This document shows positions 28,937 through 38,254 of a stretch of 64,000 bases of DNA, piece by piece. The position numbers were made by a program, and so were the translations under genes. This DNA is from Erythrobacter sp. GTDB lineage: Bacteria; Pseudomonadota; Alphaproteobacteria; Sphingomonadales; Sphingomonadaceae. Each line of letters starts with the position of its first letter. Position 1 is the first letter of the stretch. The stretch is from positions 124,001 to 188,000 of the forward strand of contig JAACTB010000012.1 in the NCBI GenBank assembly GCA_009993605.1. The letters are read 5' to 3'. Below the pieces are notes generated by a model, which searched no databases, was not told where the DNA came from, and saw only the letters and a program-made list of their open reading frames with translations.

Positions 28937-30563
28937 TCGCCTCCTCCAGCGCCTGAGCCGCGCGACGCACCAGTTCGCGCGCGACATCCTGTTTGGGCAT
29001 ATCGTCCAGCGTCTCCACCCCTGTCTCGGTCAGGATATGGACCCGGTTGCGGTCCCCGCCCATGACCGAGCCTTCACCCGTATCCGCGACATCGTTGGCG
29101 ACGATCCAGTCCGCCCCCTTGCGCGCGCGCTTGGACTTGGCATTTTCGAGAATGTCCTGCGTTTCCGCAGCGAAGCCGATCAGCAAGTCCGGCCGCTGCT
29201 GCGACCGGGCGAGGCCTGCGAGGATGTCGGGATTTTCCGCCAGTTCGAGCGGAGGCGGCGCGGAACCCTGCTTCTTGATCTTCTGTCCGGCAGGAAGCCG
29301 CGCCTTCCAGTCCGCGACCGCGGCCACCATGAAGGCCGCATCGGCGGGCAGCGCCGCGCGCACCGCATCCGCCATCTCGTCCGCGCTTTCGACATCGACG
29401 CGGTCGACGCCGAGCGGGGTCGGCAAATGCACCGGCCCTGCCACGAGAGTGACCCGCGCCCCCGCCGCTGCGGCCATGGCGGCGATGGCGAAGCCCTGTT
29501 TGCCCGAACTGCGATTGGCGATGTAGCGCACCGGATCGATCGCCTCGTGCGTCGGCCCGGCGGTAACGAGGACGTGCCGCCCGAACAGCGGGCGGTGATC
29601 GGGATCGGTGTCGAACTCCGCCTGCCCGTCGAGTGGGTCCGGCTCGGGCTCCGGCAGGGGAGTCCGCTGCGCGCCAACCTCGTGATTGATCGCCTCGCGA
29701 TCGGTCGGCGGGGCGGCAGCGGCCTTGCCCTTCGCCGCCAGCAGCGGGCCTGCGCGGGGCGCCGGATCGGCTGCGGCGAATTCGAGCGAATCGTCCGGGA
29801 TCGCCTCGTCCAGATCGGGCAAGGCATCGAGTTCGCTTTCCAATTCCTCGTGACTGCGACGCGTCGTGCTGCGCGGAATGATCGCGGACAGAAGGGAGCC
29901 GAGACCGCCGCCGCGCGCCGGGACCGGACCGCTATCGGCTTCCGCTTCGTCCTCGTCGAGCCATTCGCCGCGCCGTCCGGGTGACGCGAGTATGGGCGTG
30001 GCGGGGTCCGGCAAATCCAGTTCCCAGTCGAGCTGCGCGCCAATCGCCTGCATGATCGCAGGCGGTTCCGGCAGGCGCCCCGGGCCGAATTCGCCGCAGG
30101 CCATCGGCCCTTCGTCAGGGTCGACGACCGTGACCCCCGCCTGCCGCAGCCATTCGGCATTGCGCTGCGTCGCCGCATGTTCCCACATTCTTACATTCAT
30201 CGCGGGCACGGCAAGGACGGGCTTGTCGGTGGCGAGGATCAGCGTGGTCGCCAGATCGTCGGCGATTCCCGCCGCCATCTTGGCCATCATATTGGCCGTG
30301 GCGGGACACACCACGATAAGGTCCGCCTCGCGCGACAATTGGATGTGGCCCATCTCGACCTCGTCCTTGAGATCGAAAAGCGAAGTGTAGACCTTGTTCT
30401 CGCTCAGTGCGGCGAGTGCCATGGGAGTGACGAATTGCGCTCCGCCCTCGGTCAGCACGCAGGTCACGCTGCCGCCCGCCTTGCGGATCAGGCGCACCAG
30501 CTCGCACGATTTATAGGCCGCGATGCCGCCGCCGATAACCAGCAGGATGCGAGGGGCCCTCAT
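28929..30563 (-). CDS. coaBC: Bifunctional CoaBC with long acidic linker
   Basis: CoaBC makes 4'-phosphopantetheine for coenzyme A: the CoaB part ligates cysteine and the CoaC flavoprotein part decarboxylates. The 544-residue protein has CoaC at residues 1 to about 185 ([27 protein letters not shown]) and CoaB from about 325 ([20 protein letters not shown], and the NDV motif IVANDVAD). The roughly 130-residue Pro/Glu/Asp-rich linker is much longer than usual; the common length is near 400. ATG 30563 is preferred over TTG 30575. It overlaps dut. Confidence 0.95.
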   Translation of the reverse strand: MRAPRILLVIGGGIAAYKSCELVRLIRKAGGSVTCVLTEGGAQFVTPMALAALSENKVYTSLFDLKDEVEMGHIQLSREADLIVVCPATANMMAKMAAGIADDLATTLILATDKPVLAVPAMNVRMWEHAATQRNAEWLRQAGVTVVDPDEGPMACGEFGPGRLPEPPAIMQAIGAQLDWELDLPDPATPILASPGRRGEWLDEDEAEADSGPVPARGGGLGSLLSAIIPRSTTRRSHEELESELDALPDLDEAIPDDSLEFAAADPAPRAGPLLAAKGKAAAAPPTDREAINHEVGAQRTPLPEPEPDPLDGQAEFDTDPDHRPLFGRHVLVTAGPTHEAIDPVRYIANRSSGKQGFAIAAMAAAAGARVTLVAGPVHLPTPLGVDRVDVESADEMADAVRAALPADAAFMVAAVADWKARLPAGQKIKKQGSAPPPLELAENPDILAGLARSQQRPDLLIGFAAETQDILENAKSKRARKGADWIVANDVADTGEGSVMGGDRNRVHILTETGVETLDDMPKQDVARELVRRAAQALEEANG

Positions 30564-30732
30564 CGCCGCGCGCAACTATGCTGCGCCCGTCGAACCGCTG
30601 CCACGCGCTGCCGCTTTGCCCGATACCTCATCGCATCGCCTGCTAGCGCGCCCGGATCGCGAATGCCAGCGGGGTTGCGGAGCATGGGGGCAGAGGCCTA
30701 TCGCGGGACACGAAGGATCGGGAGAGAAAAGA

Positions 30733-31140
30733 ATGCATTTCGTCTTGAGCGCCATCATCGCCTTGCTGGCGTTGCTCGACCTGATGCTGGGCGTCGGCTT
30801 CCTGGTCAATCCGGCGGCCTCGGGTGCGGATTTCGGCCTTTCGGCAGGCGCGGCGGCGGAAGGCCTGTCCGCAATGCGGGCGGATTTCACCGCCTTCTTC
30901 CTGGTGGCGGCGGGTTTCATGGCGGTGGGCGCATGGCGGCGGCGGGGCGATGTGCTGACCGTGCCCCTCGCCCTGTTCGGCATCGCCTTTACCGGGCGGC
31001 TGATAAACTTGCTGGTCGTCGGATCTTACGAAGGCTGGTGGTTGCCGATGGCGGTCGAACTCGGCCATGTCGTGGTGCTCGGCCTGGCGATCAGGGTGTG
31101 GCCGTGGCGCCGGCGGCGCTCGAAATTCCGCGCCGGCTGA
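30733..31140 (+). CDS. Small four-helix membrane protein (DUF4345-like)
   Basis: The 135-residue protein has four membrane helices and resembles the DUF4345 type (GVGFLVNPAASGADFGL early, GRLINLLVVG late). ATG 30733 has GGAGAGAA upstream. Its last 50 bases overlap the 3' end of the opposite-strand membrane gene. Function unknown. Confidence 0.7.
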   Translation: MHFVLSAIIALLALLDLMLGVGFLVNPAASGADFGLSAGAAAEGLSAMRADFTAFFLVAAGFMAVGAWRRRGDVLTVPLALFGIAFTGRLINLLVVGSYEGWWLPMAVELGHVVVLGLAIRVWPWRRRRSKFRAG

Positions 31141-32227
31141 GCGCATCTCCGATGGCGCGCGGCACGAAGACGAGGCCGACGCCGTAGGCGGGCACGACGA
31201 GGCCCATCCAGTAGAAATTATCGAGCCGCGCAAACAGGGCGACGAAGAGGCCGAAGCCCAGGAACCAGCCGAACGCCAGCGTTCCCATCCGCCCGCCCAG
31301 CGCCGCCCAGCCGAGCAGCGGCAAGACGCCGAGCGGCCCTGCGATCCAGACCGGAAGCTCCTGCAGGATCGTCAGCAGGTTGATCCCATACAGAGGCAAG
31401 GCTGGGCCGATCAGAGCCTGCCACCCGTCCGAGACGAGATCGCCCGGAAGACGCGCCGCCGCCACGGCATTCGCGTGGAGGACCACTCCGATCGCGAGGA
31501 CCACCAGAGCGGCCCCCAACGCCATCGCGCGCGACCATCGTTTTTGCGAAATCGCCAGCGCGGTCCACAATAACAGAAACGGCACGGCGAGCAGCCGCAG
31601 CGCGCTGGCGCAAACGGCCAGAGCCAGCGCCGCCGGAAAAAATCGTTCGGACAGAGCCAGCGCGAGCGAAATCATCAGTCCGGCAAGCGCTTCGTGACTG
31701 GTCGCGATCTCGGGAATCAGAGCGACCACGCCGAACAGCGCCACCAGCCCTGCCGCGCCCATCCGCTCGAACCGCGATCCGCGCTTCGCCAGCGCCGCAT
31801 GCCAGGCTAGGATATTGGCGACCCACAACAGGATCGCGATGGCCCGCCAATCTGCGGCTCCCCATAACGCCGTGGTCCAGGCCAATACCGGTGTGCGCAC
31901 CGTTACGAAGGGGGCGGTCGGATAATTCGAGCGCCGATGCTCGTCGGTGGCGACTTCGTAGTAATCCTCCCCCGCCGCCACGCGCGCATTGATCGTGCGG
32001 TAGAGGTCCATGTCGACCCGCGCGCCGTCCTCGCTGCGCACGGCATTCAGGGTTTCGAGGCGCTTGTCGAGCGTTTGCAGGCTCACTGCATTGCCGATGC
32101 AGGCGATACCCGTCAGGATCAGCAGGACGATCCCCAGCCAGCGCGGCAAAAGGCGCAGCGGCCGCTCGGGGAGCGCGCCGAACCGGGCGAGACCTAGCCG
32201 ATCCAGCCCTGCGCCGCTGCCAGCCAT
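31091..32227 (-). CDS. Polytopic membrane protein, possibly GT-C type
   Basis: The 378-residue protein has about nine membrane helices. The first large loop has an acidic/Tyr pattern (DMDLYRTINARVAAGEDYY, then NYPTAPFVTVRTPVL) like the first periplasmic loop of GT-C or DUF2029 mannosyltransferase-like proteins. This suggests, but does not prove, a polyprenyl-phosphate-sugar transferase. Its start overlaps the ubiB stop by 34 bases. The 3' end overlaps a convergent gene by 50 bases. Confidence 0.65.
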   Translation of the reverse strand: MAGSGAGLDRLGLARFGALPERPLRLLPRWLGIVLLILTGIACIGNAVSLQTLDKRLETLNAVRSEDGARVDMDLYRTINARVAAGEDYYEVATDEHRRSNYPTAPFVTVRTPVLAWTTALWGAADWRAIAILLWVANILAWHAALAKRGSRFERMGAAGLVALFGVVALIPEIATSHEALAGLMISLALALSERFFPAALALAVCASALRLLAVPFLLLWTALAISQKRWSRAMALGAALVVLAIGVVLHANAVAAARLPGDLVSDGWQALIGPALPLYGINLLTILQELPVWIAGPLGVLPLLGWAALGGRMGTLAFGWFLGFGLFVALFARLDNFYWMGLVVPAYGVGLVFVPRAIGDALSRRGISSAAGATATP

Positions 32228-33750
32228 GCCAGACCCCCTCCCCCCAGAGCCGCGACGAGATAGCCGAGCCAGCCGCTCTCGCGAGAATGCCTCTCACCGA
32301 TCAGTTCGATGTCGGGCAAAGGCGGCGGCTCGGGCGCCCCGCCGCGCGGGGGATACATTTCCTCCAGCCGCCGGATCAGCGCGGGCACGCGCAGCAGCGT
32401 CTCGGTATCTTCGCGGATGCGGTCCGCCAGTGCGGCTTCCGGCCCCAATTCGTCGCGGATCCATTCGCGCACGAAGGGGGCGCTGACATCCCACATGTTG
32501 ATCCTGGGATTGAGCTGCGTCGCAATCCCCTCGACCATCACCATCGTTTTCTGAAGCAGCAGAAGATGCGGTTGGGTCTGCATGTCGAAATCGCGGGTGA
32601 TCGCGAACAGCCCGTCGAGCATCTGGCCGACGCTCAATTCGCTCACCGGCTTGCCGCGCATCGGTTCGCCAACCGCCCGCAGCGCGGTGGCGAATTCGTC
32701 GACCGAATGGTGGCTGGGGACGTATTGCGCCTCGAAATGGATTTCGGCGACGCGGCGATAATCGCCCGTCGTCAACCCGTAGAGGATTTCCGCCAGCCAT
32801 TGCCGCGCCTGCCGGTCGATCCGGCCCATGATCCCGAAATCGATCGCCGCGATCGTCCCGTCCGGTTTCACGAACAGATTGCCCTGATGCATGTCGGCGT
32901 GGAAATAGCCGTAGCTGATTGCCTGTTTGAGAAAGGCGAGCACCAGCCGTTCCGCCAGATCGGCGAGATCGTGGCCCTGGGCGATCAGATCCTCGGTGCG
33001 CGAGATCTTGATCCCGTCGATCCATTCGATCGTCATCACCCGGCCATTGGTGCGATCCCAATCGACCTGTGGGATCATGTAGCGCGCCGTGCCACGCATC
33101 GCTTCGGCGAGTTCGGACGCGCTCGCCGCTTCGCGTCTCAGGTCGAGTTCGCGCAAGGTCCAGCGCTTGAAATTCGCGATCGTCAGCGCGGGCCGCAGCC
33201 TTCGCGCCTCGGGCGAGCCCATGGCTTCCAGATGCGCGGCGGCCCATTCATAGGTCTGGATGTCGCGCGCGAACTTTTCGCGGATGCCGGGGCGCAGCAC
33301 TTTAATGGCGACGGTGCGCCCGTCGGTCGTCTCCCCGCGATGAACCTGCGCGATCGAGGCCGCGCCGACCGGATCGGGCTCGATACTGGCGAACAGCGTC
33401 TCGAGCTTCTGGCCGTAGGCCGCCTCCATCGCCGCCTCGATCTCGGCGAAGGGCACAGGCGGGAGGCTGTCCTGCAAGCCCAACAGGTTGCGCGCCGCAT
33501 CGTCACCGACGAGATCGGGCCGGGTCGCCAGCGTCTGGCCGAGCTTGATCGCGGCGGGACCGATCGCCTGGAAAGCGCCTGCGTAATCGGGTTCCCTGGG
33601 CTGGATGGTGCCGAAGCGCGCCAGCCGCGCCAGCCGCTTGACTTGCACGGGCGTGTTCGGATCGCGCTCGATCCCGCGCAGCGCCCCATGCCGCGCGAGC
33701 GTGCGGCCCCATTTCAGGAGCCGCCAGATATGCGTGGCCGGTCTGGTCAA
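32194..33750 (-). CDS. ubiB: Ubiquinone biosynthesis kinase-like protein UbiB
   Basis: UbiB is an atypical ABC1/ADCK kinase-like ATPase that supports coenzyme Q synthesis at the membrane. The 518-residue protein has the KxGQ motif (AAIKLGQTLATRPDL), an ATP-binding region (SIAQVHRGE, AIKVLRPG), the catalytic HADMHQGNLF and metal-binding AIDFGIMGR. A C-terminal hydrophobic helix pair fits the membrane anchor. TTG 33750 with GGAAGG nine bases upstream is chosen; it lies four bases from the ubiE stop. Confidence 0.93.
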   Translation of the reverse strand: MTRPATHIWRLLKWGRTLARHGALRGIERDPNTPVQVKRLARLARFGTIQPREPDYAGAFQAIGPAAIKLGQTLATRPDLVGDDAARNLLGLQDSLPPVPFAEIEAAMEAAYGQKLETLFASIEPDPVGAASIAQVHRGETTDGRTVAIKVLRPGIREKFARDIQTYEWAAAHLEAMGSPEARRLRPALTIANFKRWTLRELDLRREAASASELAEAMRGTARYMIPQVDWDRTNGRVMTIEWIDGIKISRTEDLIAQGHDLADLAERLVLAFLKQAISYGYFHADMHQGNLFVKPDGTIAAIDFGIMGRIDRQARQWLAEILYGLTTGDYRRVAEIHFEAQYVPSHHSVDEFATALRAVGEPMRGKPVSELSVGQMLDGLFAITRDFDMQTQPHLLLLQKTMVMVEGIATQLNPRINMWDVSAPFVREWIRDELGPEAALADRIREDTETLLRVPALIRRLEEMYPPRGGAPEPPPLPDIELIGERHSRESGWLGYLVAALGGGGLAWLAAAQGWIG

Positions 33751-33754
33751 ATCG

Positions 33755-34498
33755 TCAAACCTTCCAGCCGGAATGGATCGCGACCAATCCGCCCATGATC
33801 GGTTCGACCCGGGTGTTTTCGAAGCCTGCATCGCGGATCATGCGCTCGAATTCGGGCATGGGGGGGAAACGGCGGATCGATTCGATCAGATAGCGATAGC
33901 TGTCCTCGTCACCCGCCACCATCTTGCCGATCTGCGGCACGAGCTTATGCGAGTAGAAATCATACGCCTCCTTGAACCCCGGCCATTCGACGGTCGAGAA
34001 TTCGAGGCAAAAGAACCGTCCCCCGTACCTGAGGACGCGATGCGCTTCCTTCAGCGCCTGATCGATCCGGGTCACGTTGCGGATGCCGAAGGCGATCGTA
34101 TAGGCGTCGAACTGGCGCGAGGGATAGGTCAGTTCCTCCGCATTCTGGCACGACCAGGACAAGCCGGTGATCCCGCGCTCCATCGCCCGTTCGATCCCGA
34201 CGTCGAGCATATCCTGATTGATGTCCGCCACGGTCACTTCCGCCCCGCGCGTCGCCATGCGGAAGGCGATATCGCCCGTGCCGCCCGCCATATCCAGCAC
34301 AGCCTCGCCATATTGCGGCTTCACGCGATTGACGAAGCGGTCCTTCCACAGGCGATGCATGCCGCCCGACATTGCATCGTTCATGATGTCGTATTTGCTC
34401 GCGACATTGGAAAAGACGGCGCCGACGCGGGCGGTCTTCTCGTCTGCGGCGATGTCTTCGTACCCGAAGGAGACGGTGTCGTGCTCAGCGTCGTTCAT
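33755..34498 (-). CDS. ubiE: UbiE methyltransferase (ubiquinone/menaquinone C-methylation)
   Basis: UbiE is an SAM-dependent C-methyltransferase of quinone synthesis. The 247-residue protein has SAM motif I (VLDMAGGTGDIAFRMA), the NDAMSGGMHRLWKDRF entry and IRNVTRIDQALKEAHRVLR. It is the first gene of a ubiE-ubiB operon and is divergent from mutM with 56 bases between starts. Confidence 0.97.
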   Translation of the reverse strand: MNDAEHDTVSFGYEDIAADEKTARVGAVFSNVASKYDIMNDAMSGGMHRLWKDRFVNRVKPQYGEAVLDMAGGTGDIAFRMATRGAEVTVADINQDMLDVGIERAMERGITGLSWSCQNAEELTYPSRQFDAYTIAFGIRNVTRIDQALKEAHRVLRYGGRFFCLEFSTVEWPGFKEAYDFYSHKLVPQIGKMVAGDEDSYRYLIESIRRFPPMPEFERMIRDAGFENTRVEPIMGGLVAIHSGWKV

Positions 34499-34554
34499 GG
34501 TTCAAGGCCTTAGGGGGAATTGCCGGGAGGGCAAAGGGGTGTCAGAGGCCCCGG

Positions 34555-35382
34555 ATGCCGGAACTTCCCGAAGTCGAAACCACGGTGCGCGGGCTGGCGC
34601 GATTTCTCGACGGCGCGACGATCACGCGCGTCACGGTCAATCGGCCCGATCTGCGCCGCCCCTTCCCGCCCGGTCTCGTCCAGGCGCTGACGGGCGCACA
34701 GGTCTCCGGCCTGTCGCGGCGGGCTAAATACGGGCTGATCCATACGAATCGCGATCACGTGATGGTCTTCCACCTCGGCATGAGCGGGCGCTGGCGGATC
34801 GACCCCGAACGCGACGAGACGCACGACCATCTGGTCCTGGAAACCGCCCATCACCGCTTCGCCCTGAACGATCCGCGACGTTTCGGGTCGGTTGACCTGC
34901 TGTTCGCGCCCGAACTCGATCGCTGGAAACCCTTCGCCGCCCTCGGGCCCGAACCGCTCGGCGACGCGCTCACCGCTTTCCATCTGCGCGAGGCGACGAA
35001 AGGGCGCAAACCCGCGATCAAGCTTCTCCTCCTTGATCAGCGCGTCGTCGCGGGGCTCGGCAATATCTATGTCTGCGAGGCCTTGTGGCGGGCGCGGATC
35101 GATCCGCGAAAGGCTGGATCGAAAGTCACCCGCCCTCAATTGGAACGCCTCGTCCCCGCGATCCGCGACGTGCTCGAACAGTCGATTCGCGATGGCGGCT
35201 CGACCTTGCGCGATTTCGCGCAACCCGACGGGGAACTCGGCTATTTCGCGACTCGCTTCGACGTGTATGGGCGCGAGGGGCAGGCCTGCCACCGCGCCGA
35301 TCGGGAGGGCTGTGGCGGCACGATCCGCCGCGTCGTCCAGGGCGGTCGCAGCACCTGGTTCTGCCCGGTCTGCCAGCGCTGA
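34555..35382 (+). CDS. mutM: Formamidopyrimidine-DNA glycosylase
   Basis: MutM (Fpg) excises 8-oxoguanine and nicks the abasic site. The 275-residue protein begins MPELPEVE, in which Pro2 is the catalytic nucleophile and Glu3 and Glu6 are conserved. It carries the beta-hairpin Lys region (RRAKYG), the H2TH segment (LDQRVVAGLGNIYVCEALW) and a C-terminal four-Cys zinc finger (CHRADREGC and CPVC). Confidence 0.98.
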   Translation: MPELPEVETTVRGLARFLDGATITRVTVNRPDLRRPFPPGLVQALTGAQVSGLSRRAKYGLIHTNRDHVMVFHLGMSGRWRIDPERDETHDHLVLETAHHRFALNDPRRFGSVDLLFAPELDRWKPFAALGPEPLGDALTAFHLREATKGRKPAIKLLLLDQRVVAGLGNIYVCEALWRARIDPRKAGSKVTRPQLERLVPAIRDVLEQSIRDGGSTLRDFAQPDGELGYFATRFDVYGREGQACHRADREGCGGTIRRVVQGGRSTWFCPVCQR

Positions 35383-35538
35383 TTTTCGCGACGGGCAATT
35401 TCCTTGACGATTCGCGCCCGCCTGCGTATGTGCGCCGCTTTCCGGCGGTAACGCGCCGTCTCTTAATCCGAGATTCGATCAACCACCGCGCCGCTCCATC
35501 AGGCAGGCGCCAAAGCTACGAGCCAGACAAGGACCGAC

Positions 35539-35799
35539 ATGGCCAATACGCCGCAAGCCAAGAAGCGCATCCGCCGCAACGAGCGCCGGGCCGAAGTGAA
35601 CACCGCCCGCATGAGCCGCATCCGCACGCACCTCAAGAAGGTCGAGAGCGCGGTTGCCGAAGGCGACAAGCAGGCCGCGACCGACGCGCTCAAGGCCGCG
35701 CAGCCCGAACTGGCGCGCGGCGTGTCGCGCGGCGTGCTGCACAAGAACACCGCCTCGCGCAAGATGAGCCGTCTGTCGAAGCGCGTCGCCGCTCTTTAA
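35539..35799 (+). CDS. rpsT: Ribosomal protein S20
   Basis: This 86-residue basic helical protein binds 16S rRNA in the small subunit. It begins [17 protein letters not shown] and ends in LSKRVAAL, both typical. Its place between mutM and dnaA is usual in alphaproteobacteria. Confidence 0.98.
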   Translation: MANTPQAKKRIRRNERRAEVNTARMSRIRTHLKKVESAVAEGDKQAATDALKAAQPELARGVSRGVLHKNTASRKMSRLSKRVAAL

Positions 35800-35850
35800 A
35801 GACCGGACGCGCGCCGGCCCCGACTGGGTCGGCAAGGCACTATATTCGGA

Positions 35851-35882
35851 AAGGCCGTCGCGGGCGATCGCGGCGGCCTTTT
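35851..35882 (+). terminator. Terminator downstream of rpsT
   Basis: A 12-bp stem with one G-U pair (35851-35862 with 35869-35880) and a six-base loop is followed by T residues (35879-35882). It lies 50 bases after rpsT. Confidence 0.8.
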
Positions 35883-36279
35883 GACGTTCGGATCACCCCT
35901 GTCGCGCTGCATCGCGAGGGCGTAACCGCGCCGTAACACAACCCACAGGCAAGCTTCGGTAATGTCATGATTCGCAGCCCCCAAAAGCGGCAAAATCGAA
36001 CGATATCATCGGCTTGAACGGGGCTCTGCGGGTCTTGGCCGGTCAAGCGCTTTATTTCAGATTTTTTGCCTTGTCCCCACTTGCGACTCGCTCCGAGACC
36101 GACTTAGAACATGGCCACGCCGAGCGAATGCACAGCGCCCGGCTTCACAATCTGATCGAGCGGGGGAGCCTGCGGGACAGCGATTCCGCAGCGGTGCGAA
36201 GCTTTATCGAAACGCCTTTGGGCGGCTTTACCATCGGGAGCGACCACGCTTCCGGTGACGGGACGGGTGCGGGGGTACG
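35883..36279 (+). promoter_or_regulatory. dnaA leader region, no gene seen
   Basis: About 400 bases between the rpsT terminator and dnaA hold no credible gene. It should contain the dnaA promoter. I see only a partial DnaA-box-like word (TGTGGGTTG on the minus strand near 35,937-35,946) and an AT-rich patch near 36,052-36,070 (TTTATTTCAGATTTTTTG). This is not enough to call an origin. Confidence 0.4.
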
Positions 36280-37758
36280 ATGAGTAGAAAAAATGGCGGC
36301 GCGCAGGAGCGCCGACCGGAACGGCAGAAGGGTCGGGACGAATTCATGGAAGACCTCGAAGCTATCAATCTTGCGGCGGACTGGGGCGATATCAGCCAGG
36401 GCCTGCGCAAGGACCTCGGTCATCAATTGCACAGTCAGTGGATCAAGCCGATCCAGGTCGGCGGCATCGACCGCGAAACGGGGACGCTCGACCTGTTCCT
36501 GCCCACCGAATTCGCCGCCAAATGGGTGCAGGACCGCTTTGCCGACCGCCTGTCGCTCGCCTGGAAGATCGCCTGCGCGGAAGTGCGCAATGTGCGGATC
36601 AGCGTCCACCCCGGCCGCCGCAAGGTCGCCGATCTGCACGTCCACACCGATGGCCGCCGCGCCGCCAATGACGGTGCCGATACCGGAATGATGGCGATCG
36701 CCGCCGACACGATCGGCGATACCGGCTTCACCTCCAGCGTCGGGCTCGACCCGATGCTGACCTTCGCCGCATTCGTCACGGGCGAAGCGAACGTCCTTGC
36801 CTGCAACGCGGCGCAGCGCATGGCCGCGCCCGAACGGCCGCAATTCAGCCCGCTCTATCTCAAGGCGGGAACCGGCCAGGGGAAGACGCATCTTCTCCAC
36901 GCCATCGGCCACAGCTTTCTGAAGGCCCATCCGCGCAGCCGCATCTTCTATTGCAGCGCCGAACGCTTCATGGTCGAATTCGTCCAGGCGCTGAAGCAGA
37001 ACCAGATGATCGAGTTCAAGGCGCGCCTGCGCAGCTTCGATCTGCTGCTCGTCGACGATATCCAGTTCATTATCGGCAAGGCATCGGCGCAGGAGGAACT
37101 GCTTTACACGATCGACGCGCTTCTGGCCGAGGGCAAGCGCCTGGTCTTCGCCGCCGACCGCGCGCCTCAGGCGCTCGACGGGGTCGAACCGCGCCTTCTC
37201 AGCCGTCTTTCGATGGGGCTCGTCGCGGACATGCAGCCCGCCGATATCGAGCTCAGGAAGTCGATCCTCGAATCCAAGCTAACCAAGTTCGCCCCGCTCG
37301 AAGTGCCGGGCGACGTGATCGATTTCCTCGCCCGCACCATCACGCGCAACGTCCGCGAGCTGGTTGGCGGCCTCAACAAGCTGATCGCCTATGCCCAGCT
37401 GACTGGCCAGGAAGTGTCCTTGCAGCTGGCTGAAGAGCAGCTGACCGACATCCTTTCGGCCAATCGCCGCCGGATCACGATCGACGAGATCCAGCGCACC
37501 GTCTGCCAGTTCTACCGCATCGACCGCAGCGAAATGTCGAGCAAGCGCCGCGCCCGCGCGGTGGTGCGTCCACGCCAAGTGGCGATGTATCTTTCGAAGG
37601 TGCTCACACCGCGCAGCTATCCCGAAATCGGCCGCAAGTTCGGCGGACGCGATCATTCCACCGTGATTCACGCGGTGCGGCTCATCGAGGATCTGCGCCA
37701 GCGCGATGCCGATATGGACGGCGACGTGCGCAGCCTGCTGCGGCAGCTGGAGAGCTAA
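36280..37758 (+). CDS. dnaA: Chromosomal replication initiator DnaA
   Basis: DnaA binds origin DnaA boxes, melts DNA and loads the helicase. The 492-residue protein has domain I at the N-terminus, a linker, the AAA+ domain with Walker A GTGQGKTH and Walker B LLLVDDIQFI, and domain IV with the DnaA-box helix-turn-helix and GGRDHSTVIHAV signature. The stretch before domain I (MSRKNGGAQERRPERQKG) is charged and longer than usual; ATG 36346 could be an alternative start. Confidence 0.97.
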   Translation: MSRKNGGAQERRPERQKGRDEFMEDLEAINLAADWGDISQGLRKDLGHQLHSQWIKPIQVGGIDRETGTLDLFLPTEFAAKWVQDRFADRLSLAWKIACAEVRNVRISVHPGRRKVADLHVHTDGRRAANDGADTGMMAIAADTIGDTGFTSSVGLDPMLTFAAFVTGEANVLACNAAQRMAAPERPQFSPLYLKAGTGQGKTHLLHAIGHSFLKAHPRSRIFYCSAERFMVEFVQALKQNQMIEFKARLRSFDLLLVDDIQFIIGKASAQEELLYTIDALLAEGKRLVFAADRAPQALDGVEPRLLSRLSMGLVADMQPADIELRKSILESKLTKFAPLEVPGDVIDFLARTITRNVRELVGGLNKLIAYAQLTGQEVSLQLAEEQLTDILSANRRRITIDEIQRTVCQFYRIDRSEMSSKRRARAVVRPRQVAMYLSKVLTPRSYPEIGRKFGGRDHSTVIHAVRLIEDLRQRDADMDGDVRSLLRQLES

Positions 37759-37840
37759 CGGATCCGAGCGCGTTTTTCACGGGCCCCACCAAGGTCGAAA
37801 AACGGTTCCGAGCCGGGCTGCAAGCCTCTAGGGACCTTGC

Positions 37841-38254
37841 ATGGTTCCTTCCCCTCCACCTTATGAGTTGCCGCAGAATTTCCCGGCAGCGCTGCTGCGC
37901 GGGTTCCTCGGCAAGTGCCCGCGCTGCGGCGAGGGAAAGCTGTTCCGCGCCTGGCTGAAGCCGAAGGACCATTGCCCGTGCTGCGCGCTCGATCTGCGGG
38001 AGCAGCGATCGGACGACTTTCCAGCCTATGTCGCCATCTTCATAACCGGACACGTGCTCGCGCCGATCCTGATCATGCTGGTGCTCGATTTCGACCTGTC
38101 GATCCTCGCCCTCACCGCGATCGTCTTCGCCATGGCGGTGGCGATGCTGCTGGCGCTGATCCAACCGTCCAAGGGCGCGGTGATCGCGCTGCAATGGTGG
38201 AACGGAATGCACGGCTTCAAGAAAGAGCGCGCTGTCGAGGACAGCGAGACGTGA
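37841..38254 (+). CDS. DUF983 membrane protein with Cys motifs
   Basis: The 137-residue protein has an N-terminal zinc-ribbon-like part (CPRCGEGKLF and CPCC) and two membrane helices, which defines DUF983. Function is unknown; some members lie beside cytochrome oxidase genes, not here. AGGGA precedes ATG. It overlaps the next gene by GTGA. Confidence 0.88.
   Translation: MVPSPPPYELPQNFPAALLRGFLGKCPRCGEGKLFRAWLKPKDHCPCCALDLREQRSDDFPAYVAIFITGHVLAPILIMLVLDFDLSILALTAIVFAMAVAMLLALIQPSKGAVIALQWWNGMHGFKKERAVEDSET

Noticed and set aside
35883..36279. Possible replication origin next to dnaA
   Set aside because: Only one partial DnaA-box-like word was seen and no box cluster; in many alphaproteobacteria the origin is not beside dnaA. 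A strand-skew plot would be needed.
37771..37804. CGTTTTTC/GAAAAACG inverted repeat after dnaA
   Set aside because: The stem is AT-rich with an 18-base loop and no following T-run, so it was not called a terminator.
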